A DNA stretch of 64,000 bases from Branchipolynoe longqiensis. Taxonomy: Eukaryota > Annelida > Polychaeta > Phyllodocida > Polynoidae. Within the stretch, counting starts at the first letter, position 1; every line of letters begins with the position of its first letter. A model generated the notes under the pieces. The model made no database searches, was not told the origin of the DNA, and was given only the letters and a program-made list of their open reading frames with translations. The translations under genes and the position numbers were made by a program. Positions 44,768 through 56,951 of this stretch are shown here, piece by piece. The DNA is taken from the NCBI GenBank assembly GCA_030323885.1, contig CM059187.1:137736415-137800414 (forward strand), given 5' to 3'.

Positions 44768-44805
44768 CTTCTCCGATACCTATATATATATAATGTTATT
44801 ATATA

Positions 44806-44866
<61 letters not shown>
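44768..44866. repeat. TA microsatellite
   Basis: Nearly pure (TA)n from 44810 to 44864, preceded by looser TA sequence. Confidence 0.9.
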
Positions 44867-44867
<1 letters not shown>

Positions 44868-44935
44868 TGAATGCGTTAAGGCCAGGCGCAGCTGGCATAC
44901 AGTGCACAGGGCCGCTCACAGGGGGCGCCACCGTG

Positions 44936-45050
44936 GTCTATGTCATAATAACAGGGTCAGCTAGATAGGATAAGTGCTAACTATTACATAGGGAACTGAA
45001 GATCGGTAGTGTCCTTGTTTATATTCCCATAATGGATTATAGAGCACATA
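44936..45050. repeat. 115-bp segment identical to 2605-2719
   Basis: The second copy begins right after a CTCF-like GGGGGCGCCACCGTG and ends in a TA run. Confidence 0.85.
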
Positions 45051-45599
45051 TATATATATACACATACATGCCAACTGATTAATCCAACTACTCAGGGCTG
45101 AAACCATTTGAATAAATAAATTCCTATTAAAGCCAATAATATCGCCCCAAATGCCAAACCACCTGAAACCGAGCTCAACCTTTATGCCTTTAATAGACAG
45201 AGATTCCAACCAAAACTACCAGCATTTTTGTGTGTAACTCTACGTTTATGTACTCATATTCTTTTCTAGTGTGTGTGGATTTCTTATCGATATATGCGAC
45301 ACAGAATATATATAGCAGTATATACATATACGATGAGTTCAGGCGCAAAACCACATAAACGCCAATCCAAAAATGGAGATAAACATAGGAATTATCCATT
45401 CAAAAAGTAAACAATTTTATATTTCAATTCTTTGTTCATTGCAGCATACCCATATGATCATACTAAAAGTGGAATTCGTGAAAATTATAAATATATTTTC
45501 ATGTAAAAATCTTGTATTTAAACACGATTTTGGGGTTTGGAGTTTGCGTGGTTTTGTGCCTGAACTCTTCATATGTATGTACTCTTTGCGCACTCCCTA

Positions 45600-45790
45600 T
45601 TCAAACTCCATCACGCCCCGGGCGGGACAGGAACCTTCCTTGGCGATCTTGCTCTGGGAGGTCTTGCTCTACTTGTGATCCACGACCAGCGTACTCCAGG
45701 GGTTGACCTTTGACCTTTGACCTACCGTGAACATCAATACAGAGGACGGCGTTAACACAGGAGGAGGTAAACTCACCTGGAAAAGAGAAA
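45600..45790 (-). other. Exon-like segment with triple TGACCT half-sites
   Basis: On the minus strand TTTTCTCTTTTCCAG/GTGAGT (about 45769-45790) has both a good acceptor tract and a donor consensus. An open frame of about 60 codons follows to a TGA at about 45601, of unknown family. On the plus strand 45704-45723 reads TGACCTTTGACCTTTGACCT, three nuclear-receptor half-sites at 1-base spacing. Either reading is possible and neither is established. Confidence 0.25.
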
Positions 45791-45900
45791 ACACGTGACC
45801 AATCAAGATTCACATTTCTATTAACACCAACAGTGTGGATGCTTTAACCATTGGTCAGCCATCTTGTTTTCAGCACATAACCCTTATCTGATTAATGCTT

Positions 45901-46243
45901 GGTTGTTGGGAGTTTTACGTTCTGGCAACATCAAAGGTCATATCAGGATGGGTACCGAGTTTTCACAGTGCACACTCATGACATCTCTATAGTGCTGCCC
46001 CACTGTGAGACCAGGCCACCAGCACCATGACCTGATATCCCACTCAGTCACATTATCCTGACACTGAGCCAACCAGTCCTTGCCCTATCCTAATAATGCA
46101 GAGTGCCTGGCTATGAAGTGACTAGTATCAATTTGTAAGTCATTGGTTTGACCTAACCAAGGTTCGAACCCATCGCTTCGATTCCCACGATCTACCAAAA
46201 CGGGAGACGGATGTTCACCTCATTCGGCCATCCTGTCTGGTCA
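45901..46243 (-). repeat. SINE-A copy, head type 1 with double B box
   Basis: It is full length in reverse, with GGTTCGAACCCATCGCTTCG in the head and GGCCATCCTGTCTGG at the end. Confidence 0.9.
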
Positions 46244-46374
46244 CTTGATCTGATTAATAGAATGGAGATATGCGGGAAAACAAATACTACTACAATTGTA
46301 ATTTTCAATATTGGTGAACTTTATATACGTTAGTCAATCGCCAGAATTATGTGTCATACGTCAAGACACGCTGG

Positions 46375-46690
46375 AGAAATGCTAACCGTATGTTAGATGT
46401 ATGTTGGATGTTCGTTAGACATACATTATCCATACATTGTCAGTACGCAGACTGTAAATTCCCACTGCCTTTAATGTAGGTCAACGTAGTGCAACATAGT
46501 CAACTTTTGTCTAACATATTTCTAACGTACATCGACGTACGCCTAACATATAATGTATGGCTGATGTCAAATCCACACATTGTCGAATGCAGACATTGAC
46601 GTATACCAACGAGTGCCTAATGCACGCATAACGCATAACAACGTATCCTGACTTAGCTGGCAAAAATCACATACGTCGGCATACATTGCT
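46375..46690. mobile_element. Possible word-repeat MITE related to T5
   Basis: Words such as CTAACATA, ACGTACG and GTATGTTAGATGTATG recur in both orientations, as in the T5 MITE. Clear termini were not found. Confidence 0.35.
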
Positions 46691-46849
46691 GCGATGCATG
46701 GTAATGTGACAGCCCCTTTACTCCCACACCCAAGCATACAAACACGACCTCTACTATAATTCAGGCATGGCACTGATATTGATTTCTCCTGACATGTGTT
46801 GATTGTTGATTTTAGCAGATCGATCGAATTCCAAATGATTAACGATACG

Positions 46850-46908
46850 TTTGTTGTGGTTTTACGTCCTAGCAACATATATGGTTAGATCAGGATGTGT
46901 ACCGACTT
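46850..46908 (-). repeat. SINE-A tail fragment
   Basis: TTGTTGTGGTTTTACGTCCT to ACCGACTTATA in reverse, ending in a TA run. Confidence 0.65.
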
Positions 46909-47157
46909 ATATATATATATATATATATACACATACACACACATATATAAAATTCCAGTGCGCGAGTGACAGTATTCGCGGCACTTGGGGGGGGGGGCAC
47001 CACCATCCCACCCAGGAGAGGGGTCACACATAAAGTAGTACACAACATCGAGGTGACCGTAGGGGATATTCCCTTATGCGCCTTTATACTCGCATAAGTC
47101 TTATACATCACATATATTAACATCAAGTCAACAGTGTTTCCTTTGGAGATCAAACTT

Positions 47158-47336
47158 AGTGTTCTCTGTGACAGAGTGGTTAGAGTGTCTGGCCTTTTTC
47201 TAGGTCAGACTCCTAATCTGAAGGTTAGTGGTTCGATTTCCCCTGCCATCACATCCGCCAATTTGGATTTCCACCGATGTGTATAAATTACAGCATCAGT
47301 TTCTCTCATACCATGTCTCTGTGGTGTGGGGCAGTT
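47158..47336 (+). repeat. SINE-B copy, 3' truncated
   Basis: The head GTTCTCTGTGACAGAGTGG and B box GGTTCGATTTCC are present. The body stops at GTGTGGGGCA, where a SINE-A fragment begins. Confidence 0.82.
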
Positions 47337-47447
47337 ATATAAAGTCGCCATGAGTGCGCACCGTCACAAGTCGGTAACCATCCTGATAAAAGTGATATGC
47401 CCTTAGATGTTGCCAGGATGTAAAACTCCAATAACCAACCAATAAAT
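47337..47447 (+). repeat. SINE-A 3' fragment
   Basis: ATAAAGTCGCCATGAGTGCG to the CCAACCAA tail, fused directly to the truncated SINE-B. Confidence 0.8.
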
Positions 47448-47569
47448 AACCACTGCTGATCAATGAAGGCGGCCGACCAGCCCGACGCTTTGGGCGTGGC
47501 AACTTGGCCCTGCCCCAACTACTGCCAGGCACCAGTGATGGCTGAGCAGGCCGGAGCTAGATTTAGACT

Positions 47570-47705
47570 TCGGGGTGAGGGGAGGAGGGGAGGAAGGGAG
47601 GAGGGGAGGAAGGGAGGAGGGGAGGAGGGGAGGAGGGGAGGAGGGGAGGAGGGGAGGAGGGGAGGAGGGGAGGAGGGGAGGAGGGGAGGAGGGGAGGAGG
47701 GGAGC
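47570..47705. repeat. GGAGGGGA purine microsatellite
   Basis: About 16 units of GGAGGGGA. It could form G-quadruplex or triplex DNA. Confidence 0.9.
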
Positions 47706-47816
47706 TATATGGTTGATATTGAACCATCATTACAGGTTTCCAATGGCATCTTTTTGTCCTCGTCTCTGTGTATATATGGGTATTGAAAGCTCCGCTGGTT
47801 CCTCGATAAAGACTGA

Positions 47817-48353
47817 AGGCCCAGTCACATACACGTTCGTGGACGTAGTTGAATGTAGTGGAGGCTAACGTAATTCAACTTAGTTCAACATAGTTGAACA
47901 TAGCGGCATCCATACTTCTCCTTGGTAATAATGTGGGTGGGCCGTGAGTTCCGATTTAATCTTTGGACATGTTCAAAAGAATGCTATGTTAGAGGCTGAA
48001 TTTGCATCCGTGATGCTAACATACTTTAGCATACTCTAGCATACTTTAGCATAATCTAGCATGCTCAGGCATACTCCAGTGTACTTGGATGAAGCCCTGA
48101 TCACATAACCGTTAGTGGAAGTAGGTGAACGTAGTGTAGGCTAACATAGTTGAATGTAGTTGAACGTACTGGCATCCATACCATAACATATTTATCCATA
48201 CCATAATGTATTTATCCGTACAGAAACCTGCCGTACCTTAACGTATTTCAACATAGTCTTAACGTACTTACACCACCATGTTTGACCCACATTAGGCTCC
48301 ACTATGTTCACCTACGTTCAACTACGTCCACTAACGTGTATGTGACCGGGGCA
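47817..48353. mobile_element. Inverted-repeat MITE T5 (537 bp)
   Basis: The ends AGGCCCAGTCACATACACGT and, inverted, TGCCCCGGTCACATACACGT are flanked by TGA on both sides (47814-47816, 48354-48356). The words GTTGAACGTAG and CTAACGTA recur in both arms. Confidence 0.75.
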
Positions 48354-48559
48354 TGAGGCTGAGACTCAGCACGCCAGGTCACAGCTACAGCTTGCACATC
48401 AGAAGGTTGGGGATGCGGTGAATACACATACGCCATGGTACAGGAAATGCTATTGTATTTCATCTAAAATATTTACTTGGAAAATTCCCACTGCAATTTA
48501 CATCAGAAATAAATGCACTGCTATAAAATAACCCTACCAAGTTTGATTGTCAGGAATTT

Positions 48560-48877
48560 GGTTGGTTGGTTGTTGAAGCTTTACGTGCTGGGAACATTTC
48601 AGGTCATATCAGGATGGGTACCAACTTGTGACAGCGCACACTCATCATGACTTTATAGTGCTGCCCCACTGGGAGATGAACACCATGACCTGATATCCCA
48701 CTCAGTCACATTATCCTGACACTGAGCCAACCAGTCCTTGCTCTATCCTATTAATGCTGCGCGCCTGGCTAGTATAAATTTTTTAAGTCATTGGTTTGAC
48801 TCGATCAGGGTTCACATTCCGTGATCTCCCAAAAATAGGAGATGGATGCTCAACTCATTTGGCAATCCCGTCTTGTC
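48560..48877 (-). repeat. SINE-A copy, head type 1
   Basis: It is a reverse copy with small deletions, among them the missing GGAAGCGACAAG block. It ends GGCAATCCCGTCTTGTC. Confidence 0.83.
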
Positions 48878-49138
48878 CACACGTGACCAAATGTGGGTAC
48901 GGTGTTCATAAAGTTGACATGTCACCCGGTCCTGTCTGTATGAATTATGCATGTTGGTGCCAGTGTGTACACATGTGCCTCCTGTTGGGTGGATTTCGGC
49001 TAGAGTTATATAGACATAAGCCCGCCAGTAGACTCTCCCGGCAACTACCATACCAGGTGAGATGAGGATACATTATAAATTATTCAGTGTATCCTTCCGC
49101 TCCATCTCCCCATCCTCTCCCTCCCTTCTCTCAGTCAG

Positions 49139-49663
49139 ACCAGACGGGATGGCCGAATGAGTTGAGTGCCCATCTCCAAAAAGTTAGTTTTATTTAACGA
49201 CACCTCTAGAACGCATTGATTTTTATCATCAGCTATTGGACGTCAAACATATGGTCATTCTGACATATTTCTTTGGAGGAAACCTGCTGCCACCACATAG
49301 GCTACTCTTTCCAATAAGCAGCAAGGGTTCTTTCATATGCACTGTCCAACAGACCAGACAGCACATACCACAGCCTTTGATGAACCAGTTGTGGACCACT
49401 GGTTGGAACGGAAAATAACCCAAGCTGCAAATGGGTCCATTAAGAAGGATCGATCGGATGACCCGCACATTCACAGGTGGACACTCTATTGCCTGAGCTA
49501 CATCCATCCGTTCCCCGAGCGTCCTTCCCCGATTTCGTATATGTTGATCATGATGCTGGTGGCCGGCTTCTTTGTGTGGCAGCAATATAAAGTCACCATG
49601 AGTATGCACTGTCACAAGTCGTGCCCACCTATATGAAGTTGATGTTGCCGGCGAACTCACCTC
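49139..49663 (+). repeat. SINE-A copy disrupted by SINE-C
   Basis: The head ACCAGACGGGATGGCCGAAT is present at 49139-49178. The body resumes at about 49545 (GATCATGATGCTGGTGGCCG) and ends near 49632. The insert is the SINE-C below; part of the body was lost. Confidence 0.7.
49179..49512 (-). repeat. SINE-C, mollusc-type tRNA-derived repeat
   Basis: AAAAAGTTAGTTTTATTTAACGACACC at the left is the tail end. At the right the complement (GTAGCTCAGGCAATAGAGTG, then GTCATCCGATCGATC) looks like a decayed tRNA with A and B boxes. I recall very similar sequences as common repeats in gastropod genomes; no search was run. Confidence 0.65.
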
Positions 49664-49960
49664 ACCAGACGGGATGGCGAATGAGTTAGAGCGTCGTCCG
49701 TGCTGGTGATCGTGGGTCGTGGTTCGAGTCCGGTCGAGTCAAACCAATGACTTTAAATTGTACTTGTCGCCTAGCCAGGCTCGGATTATAGGGCAAGGAC
49801 TGGTGTCTCAGTGCAGGATGATGGACGGTGGGTACCGGTCATGTGCGGCGGCTGGTTCCAGTGGGACAGCACTATAAAGTCACCATGAGTGCGCACTGTC
49901 ACAAGTCGGTACCCGTCCTGATATGACCTTAGATGTTGCTAGGACGTAAAACAACAACAA
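49664..49960 (+). repeat. SINE-A copy with a deletion-rich first half
   Basis: From 49664 to about 49870 the sequence follows the SINE-A consensus but lacks many single and double bases (for example AGCCAGGCTCGGATTATAGGG). From 49871 onward it is close to consensus. Confidence 0.8.
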
Positions 49961-50221
49961 ACATCCAACCATGCCTCCCATCCCCGTTCCCCCCTCGCTC
50001 CATTACTAGCCCGCCGCCCGATTGCCGTCACTACGGCAGTCCAGGACGATTACATCACCATGCCATTAGACGCGGGCGCAACTCAGACGAATTAATGCCG
50101 ACTGACGCCGCTAGGTGGCGCCACGACGACGGATGGGCGTTTTACGGTGATCGTGTCGGTAGTGCTTTGCGGGTCTTAGTACAGACATCGGTCCATTAAC
50201 AGGCCGCATCGGGAGCGACAC

Positions 50222-50750
50222 ATAGGAACAGGCCCTGGGGCGGTGAAGTAGGACCAGGGCATTAGGACCGGGACCTGAGAGTTGGGGAATTAGGACCGGG
50301 GCCTGAGGGTTGGGGAATTAGGACCAGGGCGTTAGGACCGGGGCCTGAGGGTTGGGGAATTAAGACCATTGCATTAGAACCGGGGCCTGAGAGTTGGGGA
50401 ACTAAGGCCAGGGCATTAGGACAGGGGGCCTGAGGGTTGGGGAATTAGGACCAGGGCATTAGGACCGGGGCCTGAGGGTTGGGGAACTAAGGCCAGGGCA
50501 TTAGGACAGGGGGCCTGAGGGTTGGGGAATTAGGGCCAAGGCATTAGGATCAAGGCATTAGGACCGGGGCCAGGGGGTTATGCAATTAGGGCCAGGGCAT
50601 TAGGATCAGGGCATTAGGACCAGGGGCTGAGGGTTTGGGAATTAGGGCCAGGGCATTAGGACCCGGGCCTGAAGGTTGGGGAATTAGGGCCCAGGAATTA
50701 GAACCAGGGCATTAGGGCAGGGGCATGGGGACATAAGGCCAGGGCATTAG
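50222..50750. repeat. GGGCATTAGGACCGGGGCCTGAGGGTTGGGGAATTAGGACCA-type minisatellite
   Basis: Irregular units of about 40-47 bases contain GGCATTAGGACC, GGGGCCTGAGGGTTGGGGAA and TTAGGGCCA blocks in changing order. Confidence 0.88.
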
Positions 50751-50754
50751 GAGA

Positions 50755-50948
50755 GGACAACAACTGGTTACCTCAGTGTCACAATAATGCGACTGAGTGG
50801 GATATCAGGATATGTGGCCAGTGGCCTGGTCTCCCAGTGGGGAAGCACTGTAATGTCACTATGAATGCGCAACTGTCACAAGTCAGTACCCATCATAATA
50901 TGACCGTAGATGTTGCCAGGACATACAACTCCAAGAACTAACCAACCA
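50755..50948 (+). repeat. SINE-A 3' half
   Basis: It runs from GGTTACCTCAGTGTCACAAT to the CCAACC tail. It directly follows the minisatellite. Confidence 0.8.
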
Positions 50949-50949
50949 G

Positions 50950-51844
50950 AATCTGCTAGCTTGTATGGGTGGCTCATGGGCAAAGAATGTGTTAAATGGC
51001 CAGTCCCAATGTGAGGGCACTGCCAAAACTCAGCATAGTTACCTACGTACCTACATACCTACATACCTACGTACCTACCGCCCCCACCGGGCACCACCCT
51101 CTCACTCACACCCAATGGCGTGAATCATTATAAACAACAATTTCCCCAAATCATATCCATGTGTCGGCCATTTTGAATTGCCCACTGCAATCCCTCTATG
51201 TGTGGGCGTAGTAGCTGTCTAGTCTCATGTGGCGGGAATTCCACCCTCCATTCTGGCTGTCATTCAAAAGGTGACACACCCAGACAGCTACAAAAACAAC
51301 ATAAAAAACCGACTCCCCTATCCCACCAGCATCCTGACCCTCTCCCCATCGCCTGGCCCCAATATGCGCATCCAAACTGCCGGCTACTGCCTAACTTTGA
51401 ACCACTACACATGCACTACCAGCAACTATCAAACTTGTATGCATGCTTCCCCACATGCACCAAAAACATGTTTATCTAACCATTGAAACTAACTGTCAGT
51501 ATAGAGGGGGTGTGATACCATCACAAGAAAACTTTTGGTGGCCATATTGGATTACATAAAGAAGGCTTGCAACTGCCTACACTATGCTTATTTACTGAGT
51601 TGTTGGTTAATTTGTCAGTTTTGAGCAGTTTGGCCTCAGAAGTTGTTGCTAAAGTGCTGTAAGTAAAGACATTAGATGTAAACTGCCCAGAACCTCCAAG
51701 AATACAAGAATATTCTGTTTTACTACATCTGCATGCATTCACAACATGGCTAGGGAAGGTGCTTGTAATCCAAGATGGCTGGCCGCTGACCACTGACTGC
51801 TGAGTGATGACTTCACCTGCACTCCCTCTATACTAACATTAGAC
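50950..51844. other. No recognised gene
   Basis: A short (CTACATAC)n run lies at 51040-51075. Frames near 51198-51486 have no support. Confidence 0.45.
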
Positions 51845-52144
51845 AGCCGGATCGTGGGATTTGAACCTATGGGTTCGAACCCTGGTCAAATCAAACCAAT
51901 GACTTTAAAACTGATACTTCCTAGCCAATCGCTCGGTATTATTAGGATACGTCAAGGACTGCTTAGCTCAGTATCAGGATAATGTGACCTAATGGGATAT
52001 CAGGTCATGGTGCTGTTAGCCTGGTCTCCCAGTGGGGCATCACTATAAAGTCACCATGAGTGTACACTGTCACAAGTCGATACCCGTCCTGATATGACCT
52101 TAGATGTTGCCAGGATGTAAAACTCCAACAACCAACCAACCAAC
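51845..52144 (+). repeat. SINE-A copy, truncated head with double B box
   Basis: It starts in the head at CCGGATCGTGGGATTTGAAC and is complete to the CCAACCAACCAACC tail. Confidence 0.85.
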
Positions 52145-52289
52145 TCACCACATTCTCTAGCGTATTCCTCAATACGATGATTTAGGTAAATAACTGCTAG
52201 CATCTATGGCCTAGTGCCTCAGTGCTGACAGATGTGATATTCTCAAGAATAAAATATTAACAACAACGAAAGGAAAAAGGGTGGCATGC

Positions 52290-55200
52290 GTCAGCTGCCA
52301 CATTCTAAATGTAAACAGCCTGGTCCACACCCTCTGCCAACCTGGCCGAGTCAGCTCACACATTCTAAATGTAAACAGCCTGGTTTACACCCTCTGCCAA
52401 CCTGGCCTGTGTCAGCTCACACATTCTAAATGTAAACAGCCTGGTTTACACCCTCTGCCAACCTGGCCGAGTCAGCTCACACATTCTAAATGTAAACAGC
52501 CTGGTCTACACCCTCTGCCAACCTGGTCGAGTCAGCTGCCACATTCTAAATGTAAACAGCCTGGTTTACACCCTCTGCCAACCTGGCCGAGTCAGCTCAC
52601 ACATTCTAAATGTAAACAGCCTGGTTTACACCCTCTGCCAACCTGGCCGAGTCAGCTCACACATTCTAAATGTAAACAGCCTGGTCTACACCCTCTGCCA
52701 ACCTGGCCGAGTCAGCTCACACATTCTAAATGTAAACAGCCTGGTTTACACCCTCTGCCAACCTGGCCAAGTCAGCTCACACATTCTAAATGTAAACAGC
52801 CTGGTTTACACCCTCTGCCAACCTGGCCGAGTCAGCTCACACATTCTAAATGTAAACAGCCTGGTTTACACCCTCTGCCAACCTGGCCGAGTCAGCTGCC
52901 ACATTCTAAATGTAAACAGCCTGGTCTACACCCTCTGCCAACCTGGCCGAGTCAGCTCACACATTCTAAATGTAAACAGCCTGGTTTACACCCTCTGCCA
53001 ACCTGGCCAAGTCAGCTCACTCATTCTAAATGTAAACAGCCTGGTTTACACCCTCTGCCAACCTGGCCGAGTCAGCTGCCACATTCTAAATGTAAACAGC
53101 CTGGTCTACACCCTCTGCCAACCTGGCCGAGTCAGCTCACACATTCTAAATGTAAAGAGCCTGGTCTACACCCTCTTCCAACCTGGCCGAGTCAGCTCAC
53201 ACATTCTAAATGTAAACAGCCTGGTTTACACCCTCTGCCAACCTGGCCGAGTCAGCTCACACATTCTAAATGTAAACAGCCTGGTTTACACCCTCTGCCA
53301 ACCTGGCCGAGTCAGCTGCCACATTCTAAATGTAAACAGCCTGGTTTACACCCTCTGCCAACCTGGCCGAGTCAGCTCACTCATTCTAAATGTAAACAGC
53401 CTGGTTTACACCCTCTGCCAACCTGGCCGAGTCAGCTGCCACATTCTAAATGTAAACAGCCTGGTTTACACCCTCTGCCAACCTGGCCGAGTCAGCTCAC
53501 ACATTCTAAATGTAAACAGCCTGGTTTACACCCTCTGCCAACCTGGCCGAGTCAGCTGCCACATTCTAAATGTAAACAGCCTGGTTTACACCCTCTGCCA
53601 ACCTGGCCGTGTCAGCTCACACATTCTAAATGTAAACAGCCTGGTCTATACCCTCTGCCAACCTGGCCGAGTCAGCTCACACATTCTAAATGTAAACAGC
53701 CTGGTCTACACCCTCTGCCAACCTGGCCGAGTCAGCTGCCACATTCTAAATGTAAACAGCCTGGTCTACACCCTCTGCCAACCTGGCCGAGTCAGCTCAC
53801 ACATTCTAAATGTAAACAGCCTGGTTTACACCCTCTGCCAACCTGGCCGAGTCAGCTCACACATTCTAAATGTAAACAGCCTGGTTTACACCCTCTGCCA
53901 ACCTGGCCGTGTCAGCTCACACATTCTAAATGTAAACAGCCTGGTCTACACCCTCTGCCAACCTGGCCAAGTCAGCTCACGCATTCTAAATGTAAACAGC
54001 CTGGTTTACACCCTCTGCCAACCTGGCCGAGTCAGCTCACACATTCTAAATGTAAACAGCCTGGTTTACACCCTCTGCCAACCTGGCCGAGTCAGCTCAC
54101 ACATTCTAAATGTAAACAGCCTGGTTTACACCGTCTGCCAACCTGGCCGAGTCAGCTCACACATTCTAAATGTAAACAGCCTGGTCTACACCCTCTGCCA
54201 ACCTGGCCGAGTCAGCTCACACATTCTAAATGTAAACAGCCTGGTCTACACCCTCTGCCAACCTGGCCGAGTCAGCTCACACATTCTAAATGTAAACAGC
54301 CTGGTCTACACCCTCTGCCAACCTGGCCGAGTCAGCTCACACATTCTAAATGTAAACAGCCTGGTTTACACCCTCTGCCAACCTGGCCGAGTCAGCTCAC
54401 ACATTCTAAATGTAAACAGCCTGGTCTACACCCTCTGCCAACCTGGCCGAGTCAGCTGCCACATTCTAAATGTAAACAGCCTGGTTTACACCCTCTGCCA
54501 ACCTGGCCGAGTCAGCTGCCACATTCTAAATGTAAACAGCCTGGTTTACACCCTCTGCCAACCTGGCCGAGTCAGCTCACACATTCTAAATGTAAACAGC
54601 CTGGTTTACACCCTCTGCCAACCTGGCCGAGTCAGCTCACACATTCTAAATGTAAACAGCCTGGTTTACACCCTCTGCCAACCTGGCCGAGTCAGCTCAC
54701 ACATTCTAAATGTAAACAGCCTGGTCTACACCCTCTGCCAACCTGGCCGAGTCAGCTCACACATTCTAAATGTAAACAGCCTGGTCTACACCCTCTGCCA
54801 ACCTGGCCGAGTCAGCTCACACATTCTAAATGTAAACAGCCTGGTCTACACCCTCTGCCAACCTGGCCGAGTCAGCTCACACATTCTAAATGTAAACAGC
54901 CTGGTTTACACCCTCTGCCAACCTGGCCGAGTCAGCTCACACATTCTAAATGTAAACAGCCTGGTCTACACCCTCTGCCAACCTGGCCGAGTCAGCTGCC
55001 ACATTCTAAATGTAAACAGCCTGGTTTACACCCTCTGCCAACCTGGCCGAGTCAGCTGCCACATTCTAAATGTAAACAGCCTGGTTTACACCCTCTGCCA
55101 ACCTGGCCAAGTCAGCTCACACATTCTAAATGTAAACAGCCTGGTTTACACCCTCTGCCAACCTGGCCGAGTCAGCTCACACATTCTAAATGTAAACATC

Positions 55201-55770
55201 CTGGTCTACACCCTCTGCCAACCTGGCCGAGTCAGCTCACACATTCTAAATGTAAACAGCCTGGTTTACACCCTCTGCCAACCTGGCCGCGTCAGCTCAC
55301 ACATTCTAAATGTAAACAGCCTGGTCTACACCCTCTGCCAACCTGGCCAAGTCAGCTCACACATTCTAAATGTAAACAGCCTGGTTTACACCCTCTGCCA
55401 ACCTGGCCGAGTCAGCTCACACATTCTAAATGTAAACAGCCTGGTTTACACCCTCTGCCAACCTGGCCAAGTCAGCTGCCACATTCTAAATGTAAACAGC
55501 CTGGTTTACACCCTCTGCCAACCTGGCCGAGTCAGCTGCCACATTCTAAATGTAAACAGCCTGGTTTACACCCTCTGCCAACCTGGCCGAGTCAGCTCAC
55601 TCATTCTAAATGTAAACAGCCTGGTTTACACCCTCTGCCAACCTGGCCGAGTCAGCTGCCACATTCTAAATGTAAACAGCCTGGTTTACACCCTCTGCCA
55701 ACCTGGCCGAGTCAGCTCACACATTCTAAATGTAAACAGCCTGGTCTACACCCTCTGCCAACCTGGCCGA
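52290..55770 (+). repeat. 60-bp satellite, 58 head-to-tail units
   Basis: The unit is GTCAGCTCACACATTCTAAA TGTAAACAGCCTGGTTTACA CCCTCTGCCAACCTGGCCGA. Unit 2 has 61 bases; the other 57 have 60. Variation is mostly two-state at three places (CAC/GCC, TTT/TCT, CGA/CAA). Units 54001-54540 and 54541-55080 carry the same nine-unit order of variants, a 540-bp duplication. The array is open in two forward frames but has no ATG in the long one, so I treat it as satellite DNA. Confidence 0.95.
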
Positions 55771-55779
55771 GTCATCCTT

Positions 55780-56378
55780 GACCGTGCACCTGGAGGAGTA
55801 CGAGTGTACATCACTTCCTCCAGGGTCATGCATTGGTTTCTATAAGGGTGAACTGTGGGAAATGTCGGAAGGACTAGAAGTAGGACGCTGCCATCTGGTC
55901 TGCTGTACAATAGTAGTACAGTGAAACCACGTTATTACGCACTCCAATGTAAGGCAAATTCGCACTCAAACTTAAAGACAATGGGCGCTGCACTTGGTTG
56001 CCAAATGGTACATGGTGTTACCTGGCTCATCCGGCTGAAGCGACAATTTGGTTTTGTTTATTGGGGTTTTATGTCTCAACATCACATAAAGTTAAGGACA
56101 TGTATTGAGTGGCGACAATAAGCATTGAGGTCTTATAATTTGGTTTAGTTTATTATGCGTTTTACATCCTAACAACACTTAAGGATGATTCATTGGACGC
56201 AGAATTCTTTAAATTCAAAGGTAATTCAGTAAACTGAACCTGAATTTAGCGTGATCCCAATTTTTGTCGCCAACTTTTAATATATAATGTACAATATATC
56301 TCATACATATTATATATTACATATGCTCTATGATCAGTCACTGGTCAAAAGGGGTCCTTTCTTGGCCTGGGGCTGGCA
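55780..56378. other. No recognised gene
   Basis: Words like GTTTATTGGGGTTTTATGTC (56055) and AGTTTATTATGCGTTTTACA (56145) also occur near 62155, so an unrecognised repeat may be present. Confidence 0.4.
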
Positions 56379-56379
56379 C

Positions 56380-56719
56380 TGGTTGGTTGTTTATTGTAAT
56401 TTTACGTCCTGGCAACATCTCAGGTCATATCACGACCGGTACAGACTTGTGACAGTGTGCACTCATGGCTACTTAATAGTGCTGCCCCACTGAGAGACCA
56501 GGCCACCAGCACCATGACCCAATATCCCACTCAGTCACATTGTCTTGAAACCAGTCCTTTCCATATCCTATTAAGAACAAGCACCTGGCTAGGAAGTGAG
56601 AAGTATGAATTTTTAAGTCATTTCTTTGCCCAAACCATGGTTCAAAGCCATGGGCTCAAATCTCTCAATCTACCAAAATGGGAGACGGATGCTCAACTCA
56701 TTCGGCCATCCCTTCTGGT
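56380..56719 (-). repeat. SINE-A copy, head type 1
   Basis: It is a reverse copy with a short deletion after CATTGTCTTGA. The head ends GGCCATCCCTTCTGG. Confidence 0.85.
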
Positions 56720-56951
56720 GTGGCCGGCATTGTGTGCAGGTATTGTTCGTTTATGACAGTATTATGTTGTCATGCCAGGAGCACCAGGTTGGTCCATAAT
56801 GTGGACATGTCCAAGGTCCAGGATCCAGGGTCCAGGGTGTGGAGGGCGAGACTTGACTATACAGGACTGCAAGACACTGACAAGAGCAAGGACAGTGGTG
56901 CTATTTTCCTACAAATGAGCAGTCGCTCGTAGTATGTGGAATAGACCATGG

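Noticed and set aside
52281..55781. A 1166-codon frame with a 20-residue repeat, apparently a giant repeat protein
   Set aside because: It begins with GTG and has no ATG in frame. The first two units are read in another frame because unit 2 has 61 bases. Two of three forward frames are open simply because the unit has few stops.
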